NCBI GenBank assembly: GCA_003476445.1
Contig: DMUF01000132.1
Coordinates: 1 to 11,197 of the forward strand
DNA length: 11,197 bases
Source: Gammaproteobacteria bacterium
GTDB taxonomy: Bacteria; Pseudomonadota; Gammaproteobacteria; Pseudomonadales; Azotimanducaceae
Direction: 5' to 3'
In this document: positions 1 to 7,765 of the stretch, piece by piece
Position numbering within the stretch: position 1 is the first letter of the stretch
Layout of the letters: each line of letters opens with the position of its first letter
The notes under the pieces: generated by a model
The model's input: only the letters and a program-made list of their open reading frames with translations
The model's database searches: none
Told to the model about the DNA's origin: nothing
Position numbers and translations under genes: made by a program

Positions 1-2217
1 CTGCCCGCGGAAAACGCGGCGATCAAGCACGGCATTCCGCCCGCCCGCTGGACGCGGGACAACATCGCCTACATGAAGGGGCAGATGCAGCGCCTCGGCT
101 TCGGCTTCGACTGGCGGCGCGAATTTGCCACCTGCGACCCCGAGTACTACCAGCAGGAGCAGTGGTTCTTTCTGAAGCTCTACGAGAAGGGCCTCGTGTA
201 CCGCAAGAGCTCGATGGTGAACTGGGACCCGGTCGATCAGACCGTGCTCGCCAACGAGCAGGTGGTCGATGGTCGCGGCTGGCGGTCTGGCGCGCTCGTG
301 GAACGGCGCGAGATGCAGCAGTGGTTCCTGAAGATCACCGACTACGCCGAGGAACTGCTCGCGGAACTGGATCAGCTGCCGGGCTGGCCGGAGTCGGTCA
401 AGAGCATGCAGCGCAACTGGATCGGCCGCTCCGAGGGGGTCGAAATCGATTTCCCGGTCACGGGCGCGATCAACGAAACGCTGACCGTTTACACCACGCG
501 ACCGGATACGTTGCTGGGCGCTACCTACGTCGCTGTTGCGGCGGAGCATCCGTTGGCGCGTCGCGCCGCGGAGCGCGATGCCGCGGTCGCCGAATTCGTC
601 GAACGCTGCCGCAACACGAAGATGGCGGAAGCCGAAATCGCCACGCTGGAAAAGGCCGGCATCAACACCGGCCTCACGGTCGATCATCCGCTGACCGGTA
701 AGCCGCTGCCGGTGTGGGTCGCCAACTTCGTGCTGATGGAATATGGCTCCGGCGCGGTCATGTCGGTACCGGCACATGACCCGCGCGACTGGGAGTTCGC
801 CACCCGCTACGGTATCCCCATTCAACAAGTGATCGAGCCGCTGGGTGACGCGTCGGTTGATCTGTCTCAGTCTGCCTTCACCCCTTACGGTCGTCTGGTG
901 AACTCGCCCGGCTTTGACGGACTGTCGTCCGAGCAGGCCTTCGGCGCCATCGCCGATGCCCTCGTCGCCCGCGGTCGCGGTCGGCGCAAGGTTAACTACC
1001 GCCTGCGCGACTGGGGCGTGTCACGCCAGCGCTACTGGGGCTGCCCGATCCCCATGATCCACTGCAATGACTGTGGAATTGTGCCGGTACCCGAGGCGGA
1101 TCTGCCGGTGACGCTGCCGACCGAGGTCACCTTCGAGGGCGTACGCTCTCCGCTCACGACCATGGAGAGCTTCTGGCGTACCCGGTGCCCACGCTGTGGC
1201 GGCGAGGCGCGGCGCGAGACGGATACCTTCGATACCTTCATGGAATCGTCGTGGTACTACGCGCGCTTTGCCTGTCCGGATGCCACGTCGCCGATGCTGG
1301 ATGCGCGTGCCGACGCCTGGACCCCGGTCGATCACTACGTCGGTGGGATCGAGCACGCGATCCTGCATCTGCTCTATTCCCGGTTCTTCCACAAGCTCAT
1401 GCGCGATGCGGGGCTGGTGCATTCGAACGAACCTTTCAAGCGTCTGCTCATGCTCGGCATGGTGCTGAAGGACGGTCGCAAAATGTCCAAATCGTCGGGT
1501 GATGCGGGTGATCCGCAGCATCTGCTCGATAAGTACGGCGCCGATGCGGTGCGTACCGCGATGATGTTTGCCGCACCCCCGGAGCAGTCGTTCGAGTGGA
1601 GTGAGGCCGGGGTCGAAGGACAGGCGCGGTTCTGCAAGCGGCTCTGGAATCTCGTTCACGACCATGTCGACGCGTTGCAGGGTGCACCGGTGCCCGCGCT
1701 CGACGTGGGCGCGCTGAGTCCGGCGGGGCGGGCGCTGCGCCGCAAGGCGCATGAGACGCTGCAGCGTGCCGATGATGATTACGGTCGACGTCTGCAGTTC
1801 AACACCGTTGTTTCCGCGGTCCACGAGCTGGTGAACACGGTGGTGCGCACCGAGGTGACGAACCCGGCTGATCGCGCTGCGGTGCATGAGGCGCTGCGCT
1901 TCGCGCTGATCGCACTGTCGCCGATCGCGCCGCATGTCACGCAGTCGCTCTGGCACGTGCTGGGTGAGCCCGGGTTGCTCGTAGCCGTGACGTGGCCGGA
2001 GGTGGACGCCGGCGCGCTGACCCAGGACACCATCGAGTGGGTGCTGCAGGTCAACGGCAAGGTGCGGGGGCGCGTGGAGCTTCCGGCGGGGATAGAACAG
2101 GACGCGGCGCGCGAGGCTGCGCTTGCCAACGAAAACGTTCAGCGCTTTCTCGAAGGGCGGCCGGTGCGCAAGGTGATCCTGGTTCCGGGCAAGCTCGTCA
2201 ACGTGGTGGTGGGCTAA
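1..2217 (+). CDS. leuS: Leucyl-tRNA synthetase, 5'-truncated by the window edge
   Basis: This class Ia aminoacyl-tRNA synthetase attaches leucine to tRNA-Leu in the cytosol. The reading frame is open from base 1 without a start, so the N-terminus with the HIGH signature lies upstream; about 738 residues are present. Visible in order: the LPAENAAI and NIAYMKGQ segments of the Rossmann core; the MQRNWIGRSEGVE motif; the CP1 editing domain with TTRPDT (493-510) and the GSGAVM..PAHD block (745-780); a zinc ribbon with CNDC (1063-1074) and CPRC (1186-1197); the ETDTFDTFMESSWYY block; KMSKS (1480-1494); the anticodon-binding helical domain; and the C-terminal VNGKVRG..KVILVPGKLVNVVV domain. No frameshift or internal stop is seen. 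It is the first visible gene of the leuS-lptE-holA run, and its stop is 3 bp before the lptE start. Identity is near certain. Confidence 0.98.
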   Translation: MPAENAAIKHGIPPARWTRDNIAYMKGQMQRLGFGFDWRREFATCDPEYYQQEQWFFLKLYEKGLVYRKSSMVNWDPVDQTVLANEQVVDGRGWRSGALVERREMQQWFLKITDYAEELLAELDQLPGWPESVKSMQRNWIGRSEGVEIDFPVTGAINETLTVYTTRPDTLLGATYVAVAAEHPLARRAAERDAAVAEFVERCRNTKMAEAEIATLEKAGINTGLTVDHPLTGKPLPVWVANFVLMEYGSGAVMSVPAHDPRDWEFATRYGIPIQQVIEPLGDASVDLSQSAFTPYGRLVNSPGFDGLSSEQAFGAIADALVARGRGRRKVNYRLRDWGVSRQRYWGCPIPMIHCNDCGIVPVPEADLPVTLPTEVTFEGVRSPLTTMESFWRTRCPRCGGEARRETDTFDTFMESSWYYARFACPDATSPMLDARADAWTPVDHYVGGIEHAILHLLYSRFFHKLMRDAGLVHSNEPFKRLLMLGMVLKDGRKMSKSSGDAGDPQHLLDKYGADAVRTAMMFAAPPEQSFEWSEAGVEGQARFCKRLWNLVHDHVDALQGAPVPALDVGALSPAGRALRRKAHETLQRADDDYGRRLQFNTVVSAVHELVNTVVRTEVTNPADRAAVHEALRFALIALSPIAPHVTQSLWHVLGEPGLLVAVTWPEVDAGALTQDTIEWVLQVNGKVRGRVELPAGIEQDAAREAALANENVQRFLEGRPVRKVILVPGKLVNVVVG

Positions 2218-2220
2218 GTC

Positions 2221-2763
2221 GTGCGCTCCGAAACCGTCCGGTCCGTCAGTCCGCGCGCGATAGGCGCTCTGGCAATCGCGCTGCTGGTGCTCAGCGTGGG
2301 AGCGTGCGGATTTCAGCTGCGTGGCGCTGATCTGCGCAGCAGCGTTGCCCGCGTGCATCTCGAATCGTCGGCCCGACACAGCTTCACGGCGCCGATGCGG
2401 CTCGCGCTCGTGCAATCCGGTGTCGAGGTGCTGCCCGAGCGTGTGCCCGACGCCCTCACGCTCGACCTGATCGACGAGCGCAGGCTGCGGCGCAGCATTT
2501 CGGTATCCGAGGCGGCGGTTGCAGCGGAATACGAGGTCCGCGTGGCGGTGCGCTATGCCGTGCGCGCAGGCGACGGCGCGGTGGTGCAGGAGCCGCTCTG
2601 GGTGGAACGCGAGCGCGTTTATCGGGTCGATCGCGACAACATCCTCGGCAGCAGCGAAGAGCGCACATTGCTCGAAGACGAGATGCGCGATGAACTGATC
2701 CGCCAGATTATCCGCACCCTCGATGTGCTGGACGGCGCGGCGCGTGGAACTGCGCAGCGCTGA
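2221..2763 (+). CDS. lptE: LPS-assembly outer-membrane lipoprotein LptE (RlpB)
   Basis: LptE is the lipoprotein that plugs the LptD barrel and helps deliver lipopolysaccharide to the outer leaflet of the outer membrane. The 180-residue product starts with GTG, 3 bp after the leuS stop. It has a short basic N-terminus, a hydrophobic segment (about residues 13-27) and a lipobox V-G-A-C with the lipidated Cys at residue 29. This is followed directly by the family hallmark CGFQLRG. The rest reads as a small alpha/beta domain with alternating strands (for example residues 35-60 and 100-125), as expected for LptE; the length is close to the E. coli protein. Its position between leuS and holA is the classical beta/gammaproteobacterial location. 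The last 20 nt overlap the preferred holA start, suggesting translational coupling. LptD is not in this window. Confidence 0.93.
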   Translation: MRSETVRSVSPRAIGALAIALLVLSVGACGFQLRGADLRSSVARVHLESSARHSFTAPMRLALVQSGVEVLPERVPDALTLDLIDERRLRRSISVSEAAVAAEYEVRVAVRYAVRAGDGAVVQEPLWVERERVYRVDRDNILGSSEERTLLEDEMRDELIRQIIRTLDVLDGAARGTAQR

Positions 2764-3784
2764 GCTCGCCCGGGCGCTTGCCCATACGCCGGGCAAAGCC
2801 CCGCCTGCGCTAGCACCGATCTATCTCATCGCGGGCGACGAAACGCTGCTGGTCGAGGAGGCGTGTGACTCGGTGCTCGAAGCCGCTCGTCATGCGGGTT
2901 TCGAGGAGCGCGAGGTGCTGCGCGTCGAGAGCGGATTCGACTGGCAGCGTCTTGGCGCTGCGGCAGCATCCCTTTCGCTTTTTGCCACCCGGCGCATCAT
3001 CGACCTTCGCGTCCCCGACAGCGCTTTCGGTCGTGAGGGCGGCGAGGCGCTTGCAGCCTATGCGGCGCACCCGCCGGAAGACACGTTGCTGCTCATACGG
3101 GCAGGCAGACTCGACGCGCGTCAGCGTGGGTCCGCCTGGCACCGTGCCGTGGCGGCAGCGGGCGTGGTGGTCACCATCTGGCCGGTCAACGCGAACGAAC
3201 TGCCGCGCTGGCTCGAGGAACGCCTGCGCAAGGCGGGCGTCACCGTGACCCGCGACGCGCTTACGCTCTTTGCCGAGCGAGTGGAGGGCAATCTGCTCGC
3301 GGCGGTGCAGGAAGTGCAGAAGCTTGCGCTGCAGGGCCTGCCGCAGCCGCTCGATACCGAAGCGTTGCTCGGCGTGCTCGAGGACGCCGCCAACTTCGAT
3401 GCGTTCGAACTGGTCGATGCCACCCTTGGCGGGGACGCGCGGCGTGTTGCGCGCGTGATCCGCGCGCTGGAGGAGGCGGGTGTGGCCGTCTTTGCCGTCC
3501 TTGGCGCGCTGGTCTCGCAGCTGCGCCGTCTGCGCGCGGGCGAGTATCTGCCGCCACAGCGGCAGCGGATGGCTGCCGAGTTTTTGCGCCGGGTTGGCGG
3601 GCCGGATGGCGTTGAACGCATGCTGGCCATTTGCGCGCTCATTGACGCTCAGGGCAAGGGCGAGGTGCCGGGCGACCCCTGGCGCTCGCTGTCCGAGCTG
3701 CTGCTGCGCGCGGCCGGGGTGCGTCTGCTCCCGGGCCCGAGCGGGCTCACCTTGCTGCGCGGCGCCGCGCGGGGTATCGGCTGA
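2744..3784 (+). CDS. holA: DNA polymerase III subunit delta
   Basis: Delta is the wrench subunit of the clamp loader that opens the beta sliding clamp during replication. The product is 346 residues from the GTG at 2744, close to the family length. Family features include the N-terminal IYLIAGDETLLVEEA segment (about residues 26-40), which matches the start of the delta ATPase-like fold, the FEEREVLRVESGFDW region, SLSLFATRRIIDLRVP, a LPRWLEERLRKAG stretch, EGNLLAAVQEVQKLAL, and the AANFDAFELVDATLGGDARR..RALEEAG..A collar region. I chose GTG 2744 because MELRSAELARAL aligns with known delta N-termini. An in-frame ATG at 2723 would add seven residues (MCWTARR) that do not resemble the family. 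The start overlaps lptE by 20 nt. The usual next gene in many gammaproteobacteria, nadD, is absent; the neighbour is instead a convergent phosphatase 33 bp away. Confidence 0.95.
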   Translation: MELRSAELARALAHTPGKAPPALAPIYLIAGDETLLVEEACDSVLEAARHAGFEEREVLRVESGFDWQRLGAAAASLSLFATRRIIDLRVPDSAFGREGGEALAAYAAHPPEDTLLLIRAGRLDARQRGSAWHRAVAAAGVVVTIWPVNANELPRWLEERLRKAGVTVTRDALTLFAERVEGNLLAAVQEVQKLALQGLPQPLDTEALLGVLEDAANFDAFELVDATLGGDARRVARVIRALEEAGVAVFAVLGALVSQLRRLRAGEYLPPQRQRMAAEFLRRVGGPDGVERMLAICALIDAQGKGEVPGDPWRSLSELLLRAAGVRLLPGPSGLTLLRGAARGIG

Positions 3785-3817
3785 TCGAACCCTGCGCTCT
3801 GCTCGTCCGGATTTCTT

Positions 3818-4366
3818 TCAGTTGACGAACGTATCTGCGCTCGCACCCAGCGCGCGCACGTGCAGTTCGCCGCGGAGTGTTTCGAGTACCGTGACCGAGG
3901 CGTTGTCTGGCGCAAAGATCACCATGCGGTCGTCTTGGGTCGCGACGCCCACGGCTGCGTTGATGGCGACGTAGTGGCTTACGATCACGCTGTCCCCGGG
4001 CAGCTCGAGGAGACTCGCGACGAGCGCGTCGCGCCAGGCGAGCAGCTCCGGGCCCAGGTCGCGCCAGCGGCCCTGCATGGCGGCGCGCAGCCATTCCGCG
4101 CGCGCGGTGAGATCCGTGGTTGGCGAGGGAATCTCGGCCACGCGCGGCTCGATCATGATCCTCGTCTGCCAGCGGTCAGCGAGCGGCAGCGCGGTTTCCC
4201 GGGCGCGCGCGAGAGGCGATGAGTAGAGCGGCAGCGGGCCGAGCGGGGCAAGCGCCGCAGCGGTGCGTGCCGCTTGCTCCTGGCCGAGCGTATCGAGGCC
4301 CGGATCATGGTGACCATCAAACCCCGCGGCAGCCTTGCCATGACGAACCAGATAAATTTTAGCCAT
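3818..4366 (-). CDS. Histidine phosphatase family protein (phosphoglycerate-mutase-like)
   Basis: This is a 182-residue single-domain member of the histidine phosphatase superfamily, which transfers phosphate through a catalytic histidine. The N-terminal LVRHGKA gives the RHG signature at residues 8-10, with His9 as the predicted nucleophile. Other expected active-site residues are Arg54 in SSPLARARETA, acidic Glu78 in VAEIP, and the second His131 in VIVSHYVAINA, so the active site appears complete. There is no signal peptide, so it is probably cytosolic. The length suits small SixA-like or GpmB/CobC-like enzymes; the substrate cannot be inferred. On the minus strand an AAAAGGG Shine-Dalgarno sequence (plus-strand 4373-4379) sits 6 nt before the ATG at 4366, supporting this start. 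It is divergent from the CobS/CobT-like pair. A CobC-like role (alpha-ribazole phosphatase) is tempting given that neighbour, but nothing in the sequence proves it. Confidence 0.9.
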   Translation of the reverse strand: MAKIYLVRHGKAAAGFDGHHDPGLDTLGQEQAARTAAALAPLGPLPLYSSPLARARETALPLADRWQTRIMIEPRVAEIPSPTTDLTARAEWLRAAMQGRWRDLGPELLAWRDALVASLLELPGDSVIVSHYVAINAAVGVATQDDRMVIFAPDNASVTVLETLRGELHVRALGASADTFVN

Positions 4367-4392
4367 TGGCTGCCCTTTTCGGAGGTGTTCCC

Positions 4393-4398
4393 TACAAT
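4393..4398 (+). promoter_or_regulatory. Candidate -10 element for the cobS-cobT transcript
   Basis: TACAAT matches the sigma70 -10 consensus at 5 of 6 bases and lies in the 56-bp divergent gap, about 25 bp before the cobS start. The only -35-like hexamer nearby is TTGGCT at 4366-4371, with an overlong 21-bp spacer. This is therefore a weak or activator-dependent promoter at best. The call rests on position and the -10 box alone. Confidence 0.25.
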
Positions 4399-4417
4399 AC
4401 CGATAAGGCTTGCCGCT

Positions 4418-4422
4418 GGGGA
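4418..4422 (+). promoter_or_regulatory. Shine-Dalgarno-like GGGGA that bears on the cobS start
   Basis: GGGGA directly abuts the ATG at 4423 but sits 6 nt before the in-frame GTG at 4429. A ribosome would be better placed to initiate at GTG 4429, giving a protein two residues shorter. The choice changes nothing in the conserved domain. Confidence 0.4.
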
Positions 4423-5430
4423 ATGGTTGTGCTGAATGCGAATGCCGGGCTGTCTGCGGACTGGGTGCCCGATACCACGGTCGATGTCCGCGAAGTATTC
4501 GGCATGGATCTCGATCTGCGCGTGCCGGCGTTCAGCGCCCGTACCGACTATGTGCCCGCGGTCGATCCGGACTACCGGTTTGATCACGACACCACGATCG
4601 CGATTCTGGCGGGCTTCGCCCATAACCGCCGGGTCATGATTCAGGGTTATCACGGTACAGGCAAATCGACGCACATCGAGCAGGTGGCGGCGCGCCTGAA
4701 CTGGCCCTGTGTGCGCATCAACCTCGACAGCCACATCAGCCGCATCGATCTGGTGGGCAAGGACGCGATCGTCATTCGCGAGGGCAAGCAGGTCACTGAA
4801 TTCAAAGAGGGCATGCTGCCCTGGGCGCTGCAGCACCCTGTTGCGCTCGTATTCGACGAATACGACGCGGGTCGACCGGACGTCATGTTCGTCATTCAGC
4901 GGGTGCTCGAGGTCGAGGGCAAGCTCACGCTGCTCGATCAGAACCGGGTCATCGCACCGCATCCGTTCTTTCGCCTGTTCGCCACCACGAACACCATCGG
5001 CCTTGGCGATACCACCGGGCTTTATCACGGCACGCAGCAGATCAACCAGGGTCAGATGGACCGCTGGAGTATCGTTACCACGCTCAACTATCTGCCGCAG
5101 GAACAGGAAACCCAGATCGTGCTCGGCAAGGCGCGGCACTATGCCGAAAGCGATGCCGGTCGCCGCACCATCGCGCGCATGGTGGCCGTGGCAGATCTCA
5201 CCCGAAAGGGGTTCATCAACGGCGATGTGTCGGTGGTCATGTCACCCCGCACGGTGCTGACCTGGGCGCAGAATGCGGAAATCTTCGGCGACGTCGGTTT
5301 TGCCTTCCGCGTTACGTTCCTGAATAAGTGCGATGAACTCGAGCGCCCGACGGTAGCCGAGTATTACCAGCGTTGCATGGGTCAGGACCTTGGCGATGCG
5401 ACGCGCGGCATTACGCTGAAGAGCGTCTGA
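4423..5430 (+). CDS. cobS: CobS-like AAA+ ATPase (cobaltochelatase small subunit family)
   Basis: This is a 335-residue AAA+ ATPase closely resembling CobS, which with CobT forms the ATP-driven motor of aerobic CobNST cobaltochelatase (cobalt insertion into hydrogenobyrinate a,c-diamide). Visible elements are an N-terminal VDVREVFGMDLDLRVPAF segment typical of CobS, Walker A GYHGTGKST (residues 75-83), the SRIDLVGKDAIV segment, Walker B VALVFDE (140-146, catalytic Glu146), sensor-1 Asn190 in FATTNT, a likely arginine finger Arg214 in MDRWSIV, and sensor-2 Arg276 in MSPRT. All ATPase residues look intact. The start is ATG 4423 or GTG 4429; an upstream TTG at 4366 keeps the frame open but adds residues unlike the family and crosses the promoter region. 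cobT follows after 8 bp. No cobN or other corrin gene is visible, so a true chelatase role is unproven; family membership is secure, function less so. Confidence 0.9.
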   Translation: MVVLNANAGLSADWVPDTTVDVREVFGMDLDLRVPAFSARTDYVPAVDPDYRFDHDTTIAILAGFAHNRRVMIQGYHGTGKSTHIEQVAARLNWPCVRINLDSHISRIDLVGKDAIVIREGKQVTEFKEGMLPWALQHPVALVFDEYDAGRPDVMFVIQRVLEVEGKLTLLDQNRVIAPHPFFRLFATTNTIGLGDTTGLYHGTQQINQGQMDRWSIVTTLNYLPQEQETQIVLGKARHYAESDAGRRTIARMVAVADLTRKGFINGDVSVVMSPRTVLTWAQNAEIFGDVGFAFRVTFLNKCDELERPTVAEYYQRCMGQDLGDATRGITLKSV

Positions 5431-5438
5431 GTCGCTCG

Positions 5439-7247
5439 GTGAACGATTCCGAACATCCGCTCGAGCCCTTCAAGCGCGCGACCACGGCGACGATTCGCGC
5501 CATCGCGGAAGACGAGGGGCTCGAGGTCACTTTCGGCCAGGGGCCCGCGGTCATGCGCGGCAACAAGCTGCGTGTTCCCTTGCCGAACCTCGGCGCCTCG
5601 GCGGAAGAAATCGACGCCATCCGCGGCATGGGTGACGCGTTCGCGCTCAAGCTGCGCTATCACGATGCGGACCTGCACCGGCGCCGACTTCCTGTCGGCG
5701 GTCCGGCCGAGGAAATGTTTCAGTGGATCGAGGAGGCGCGCATTGCCTCTATTGGCGCGCTGCGCATGGAAGGCGTCGCGCGCAACATGGATGCCTCGCT
5801 GGAGCAGCAGTGCCGGCAGGCGGCCTTCGATACGATCACCGTCGAGTCCGAGGCGCCGCTGGGTGTCGCCGTCGGACTCCTGGTGCGCCAGCACCTGACC
5901 GGTCGGCCATTGCCGCCCTCTGCAGAGAACGTCGTCCAGTTCTGGCGCGACTATGTCGAGGAGCACGCCGGCTCCGACATCGACGCGCTGCGTGATCACC
6001 TCTTCGACCAGAATCGCTTCGCCGACATCTGCAAGCGCATCCTGCGTGACCTCGGTCTTGACGTCGAACTCGACGAGCCGCCGCAGAGCGAGGAATCGCA
6101 GGACGAGATCGAGAACGTTGACGAAGGCCAGGAATCCGATTCCGAAGCCACGCCGGAAGACGTCAATCTCGACGACGCCATGGTCGACGAGAGTTCCGAG
6201 GGCGATTCCACGCAGATGGAGATGGACGCCGACGTCGATTTTGATGATGAAGGCGCAGAGGCAGACCCCGATGACGCCCCCGCCCCCGCGCCGGATGACC
6301 TCGGGCGCATTGGTCTTGGACGCGATTATCACCCGTTCACCACCACTTTCGACGAGACCGTACGCGCCGAAACGCTGTGTGATGCGGACGAAATGGTACG
6401 TCTGCGTGCGCTGCTTGATCAGCAGCTCGTGTCGTTACAGCACGCCACCTCGCGCCTCGCCAACCGGCTGCAACGCAAGCTGATGGCGAAGCAGAACCGC
6501 ACCTGGGAGTTCGATCTCGAAGAAGGCATGCTCGACAGCGCGCGCCTGCCGCAGGTGATCATCGATCCGATGAACCCGCTCGCGTTCAAGCAGGAAAAGG
6601 AGATGAAATTCCGCGACACCGTGGTGTCGATCCTGATCGACAGCTCGGGCTCTATGCGCGGCCGCTCCATCACCATTGCCGCCATGTGCGCGGATATTCT
6701 GGGGCGCACGCTCGAGCGCTGCTCGGTGCGCGTTGAAATTCTCGGTTTCACCACCCGCGCCTGGCGCGGCGGGCAGTCCCGCGAGCAGTGGATTATTGCC
6801 GGCAAGCCCGCGAATCCGGGGCGCCTTAATGACCTGCGCCACATCATCTACAAGGCGGCGGACGATACCTGGCAGCGGACCCGCCGCAATCTCGGGCTCA
6901 TGATGCGTGAGGAACTGCTGAAGGAAAACATCGACGGTGAGGCGCTGCTCTGGGCGCATAACCGGCTGGTGACGCGCCATGAGCAGCGTAAGGTGCTGAT
7001 GGTGATCTCCGACGGACTTCCGGTCGACAACTCGACGCTGCTCGTTAACCCAAGCAACTATCTCGAGCAGCACCTGAAATACGCGATCGACATGATCGAG
7101 AACCGGTCAGCGGTGGAGCTCATTGCCATCGGTATCGGGCACGATGTCACCCACCATTATCGACGCGCAGTCACCATTACCGACGCGGAGCAGCTGGGTG
7201 GTGCCATGACCGAACAGCTCGCGGCCCTGTTCGAAATCGGTCGCTGA
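5439..7247 (+). CDS. cobT: CobT-like VWA-domain protein (cobaltochelatase subunit CobT family)
   Basis: This 602-residue partner of the preceding AAA+ protein belongs to the CobT family, which couples the CobS ATPase ring to the CobN chelatase. It has three parts. The N-terminal region (about 1-205) carries family segments such as EPFKRATTATIRAIA, NKLRVPLPN and LKLRYHDADLHRRRLP. A very acidic linker (208-287) has 35 Asp/Glu among 80 residues and no Lys or Arg. The C-terminal von Willebrand A domain has an intact MIDAS: DSSGS (401-405), Thr438/Thr439 and Asp525 in VISDGLPVDNS. There is no signal peptide. The GTG at 5439, 8 bp after the cobS stop, begins MNDSEHPLEPFKRA, which fits the family; an ATG at 5373 would overlap cobS by 58 nt and add 22 unrelated residues. 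No strong ribosome-binding site is seen, so coupling to cobS is likely. The metal-binding residues support a working complex. Confidence 0.9.
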   Translation: MNDSEHPLEPFKRATTATIRAIAEDEGLEVTFGQGPAVMRGNKLRVPLPNLGASAEEIDAIRGMGDAFALKLRYHDADLHRRRLPVGGPAEEMFQWIEEARIASIGALRMEGVARNMDASLEQQCRQAAFDTITVESEAPLGVAVGLLVRQHLTGRPLPPSAENVVQFWRDYVEEHAGSDIDALRDHLFDQNRFADICKRILRDLGLDVELDEPPQSEESQDEIENVDEGQESDSEATPEDVNLDDAMVDESSEGDSTQMEMDADVDFDDEGAEADPDDAPAPAPDDLGRIGLGRDYHPFTTTFDETVRAETLCDADEMVRLRALLDQQLVSLQHATSRLANRLQRKLMAKQNRTWEFDLEEGMLDSARLPQVIIDPMNPLAFKQEKEMKFRDTVVSILIDSSGSMRGRSITIAAMCADILGRTLERCSVRVEILGFTTRAWRGGQSREQWIIAGKPANPGRLNDLRHIIYKAADDTWQRTRRNLGLMMREELLKENIDGEALLWAHNRLVTRHEQRKVLMVISDGLPVDNSTLLVNPSNYLEQHLKYAIDMIENRSAVELIAIGIGHDVTHHYRRAVTITDAEQLGGAMTEQLAALFEIGR

Positions 7248-7279
7248 TCCGCGCGGTCAAGTCCGGTGAGCGCCCGGAT

Positions 7280-7567
7280 CTAGCCAATCACCTCCATACG
7301 CTCGATTTCCGGCGCACCGGCCATCAGGCCCGCGAAACGTTTGCCGGCGGCGCGAAAATGGTCGGAATTTCCGTGGGCTTCGATCGCCGCTGCGTCAGTG
7401 TAGAGCTCCATCACCACATAGCGCCCGGTCGCGTCCTTGCAGAGTGTGTAGAGCTGGTTGTCCGGCTCGTTTGCCCGAACCTGCGCAATCAGGTCCAGCA
7501 TGACTTCTTCGAACGCGGCTTCCTTTCCGGGTGCCACATTCAGCTTTGCAACGATTCCGATCGCCAT
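7280..7567 (-). CDS. ABM-domain protein, putative quinol monooxygenase (YgiN-like)
   Basis: This 95-residue protein is a single antibiotic-biosynthesis-monooxygenase (ABM) domain, a dimeric ferredoxin-like fold often acting without cofactor on quinols or related aromatics. Supporting features are the N-terminal strand GIVAKLNVAPGKEAAFEEVM, the central RYVVMELYTDAAAIEAH strand-helix, and the family motif AHGNSDHFRAAGKRF (H..S.HF). The length is typical. On the minus strand a GGGAGAG ribosome-binding site (plus-strand 7575-7581) lies 7 nt before the ATG at 7567. It converges on cobT with a 32-bp gap and is divergent from the TonB-dependent receptor. The substrate is unknown; some relatives (LsrG-type) degrade signal molecules instead. 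No link to the CobS/CobT pair can be shown. Confidence 0.9.
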   Translation of the reverse strand: MAIGIVAKLNVAPGKEAAFEEVMLDLIAQVRANEPDNQLYTLCKDATGRYVVMELYTDAAAIEAHGNSDHFRAAGKRFAGLMAGAPEIERMEVIG

Positions 7568-7765
7568 GAGTATTCTCTCCCGTGCCAGTGCGTTGGTATT
7601 TGCGTCCGCGGTACCGATTTCAGCAGCGCTTGCGTCGAGCTATTGCTGTCACATTATCCGCGAACGCGGGGCAGGATAGCAGCCGACGCTGATACCCGGA
7701 CAGCGCGTGCGGTCGGGCGCAGCAATCGGTCGTTCGTGACACGGTGCCTGCGCTTTTGTTACGGA

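Noticed and set aside
1021..2796. A 591-residue open frame on the minus strand opposite leuS and lptE
   Set aside because: The two plus-strand genes are unambiguous and conserved; the antisense translation is low-complexity His/Arg-rich sequence typical of high-GC shadows.
4381..4387. Consensus-like Shine-Dalgarno GGAGGTG in the gap before cobS
   Set aside because: No ATG, GTG or TTG lies at a usable distance downstream, and the cobS starts are more than 35 nt away. Probably chance.
4366..4422. N-terminal extension of CobS from TTG 4366
   Set aside because: The added residues do not resemble CobS, the start overlaps the phosphatase start codon, and it would include the candidate -10 box.
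7246..7280. Possible bidirectional terminator between cobT and the ABM gene (GATCCG with CGGATC)
   Set aside because: Only six base pairs match before a bulge and there is no T-run on either side; too weak to call.
7658..7669. Short palindrome CCGCG-AA-CGCGG upstream of the ABM gene
   Set aside because: A 2-nt loop cannot form a good RNA hairpin, and five-base GC arms are expected by chance in this composition.
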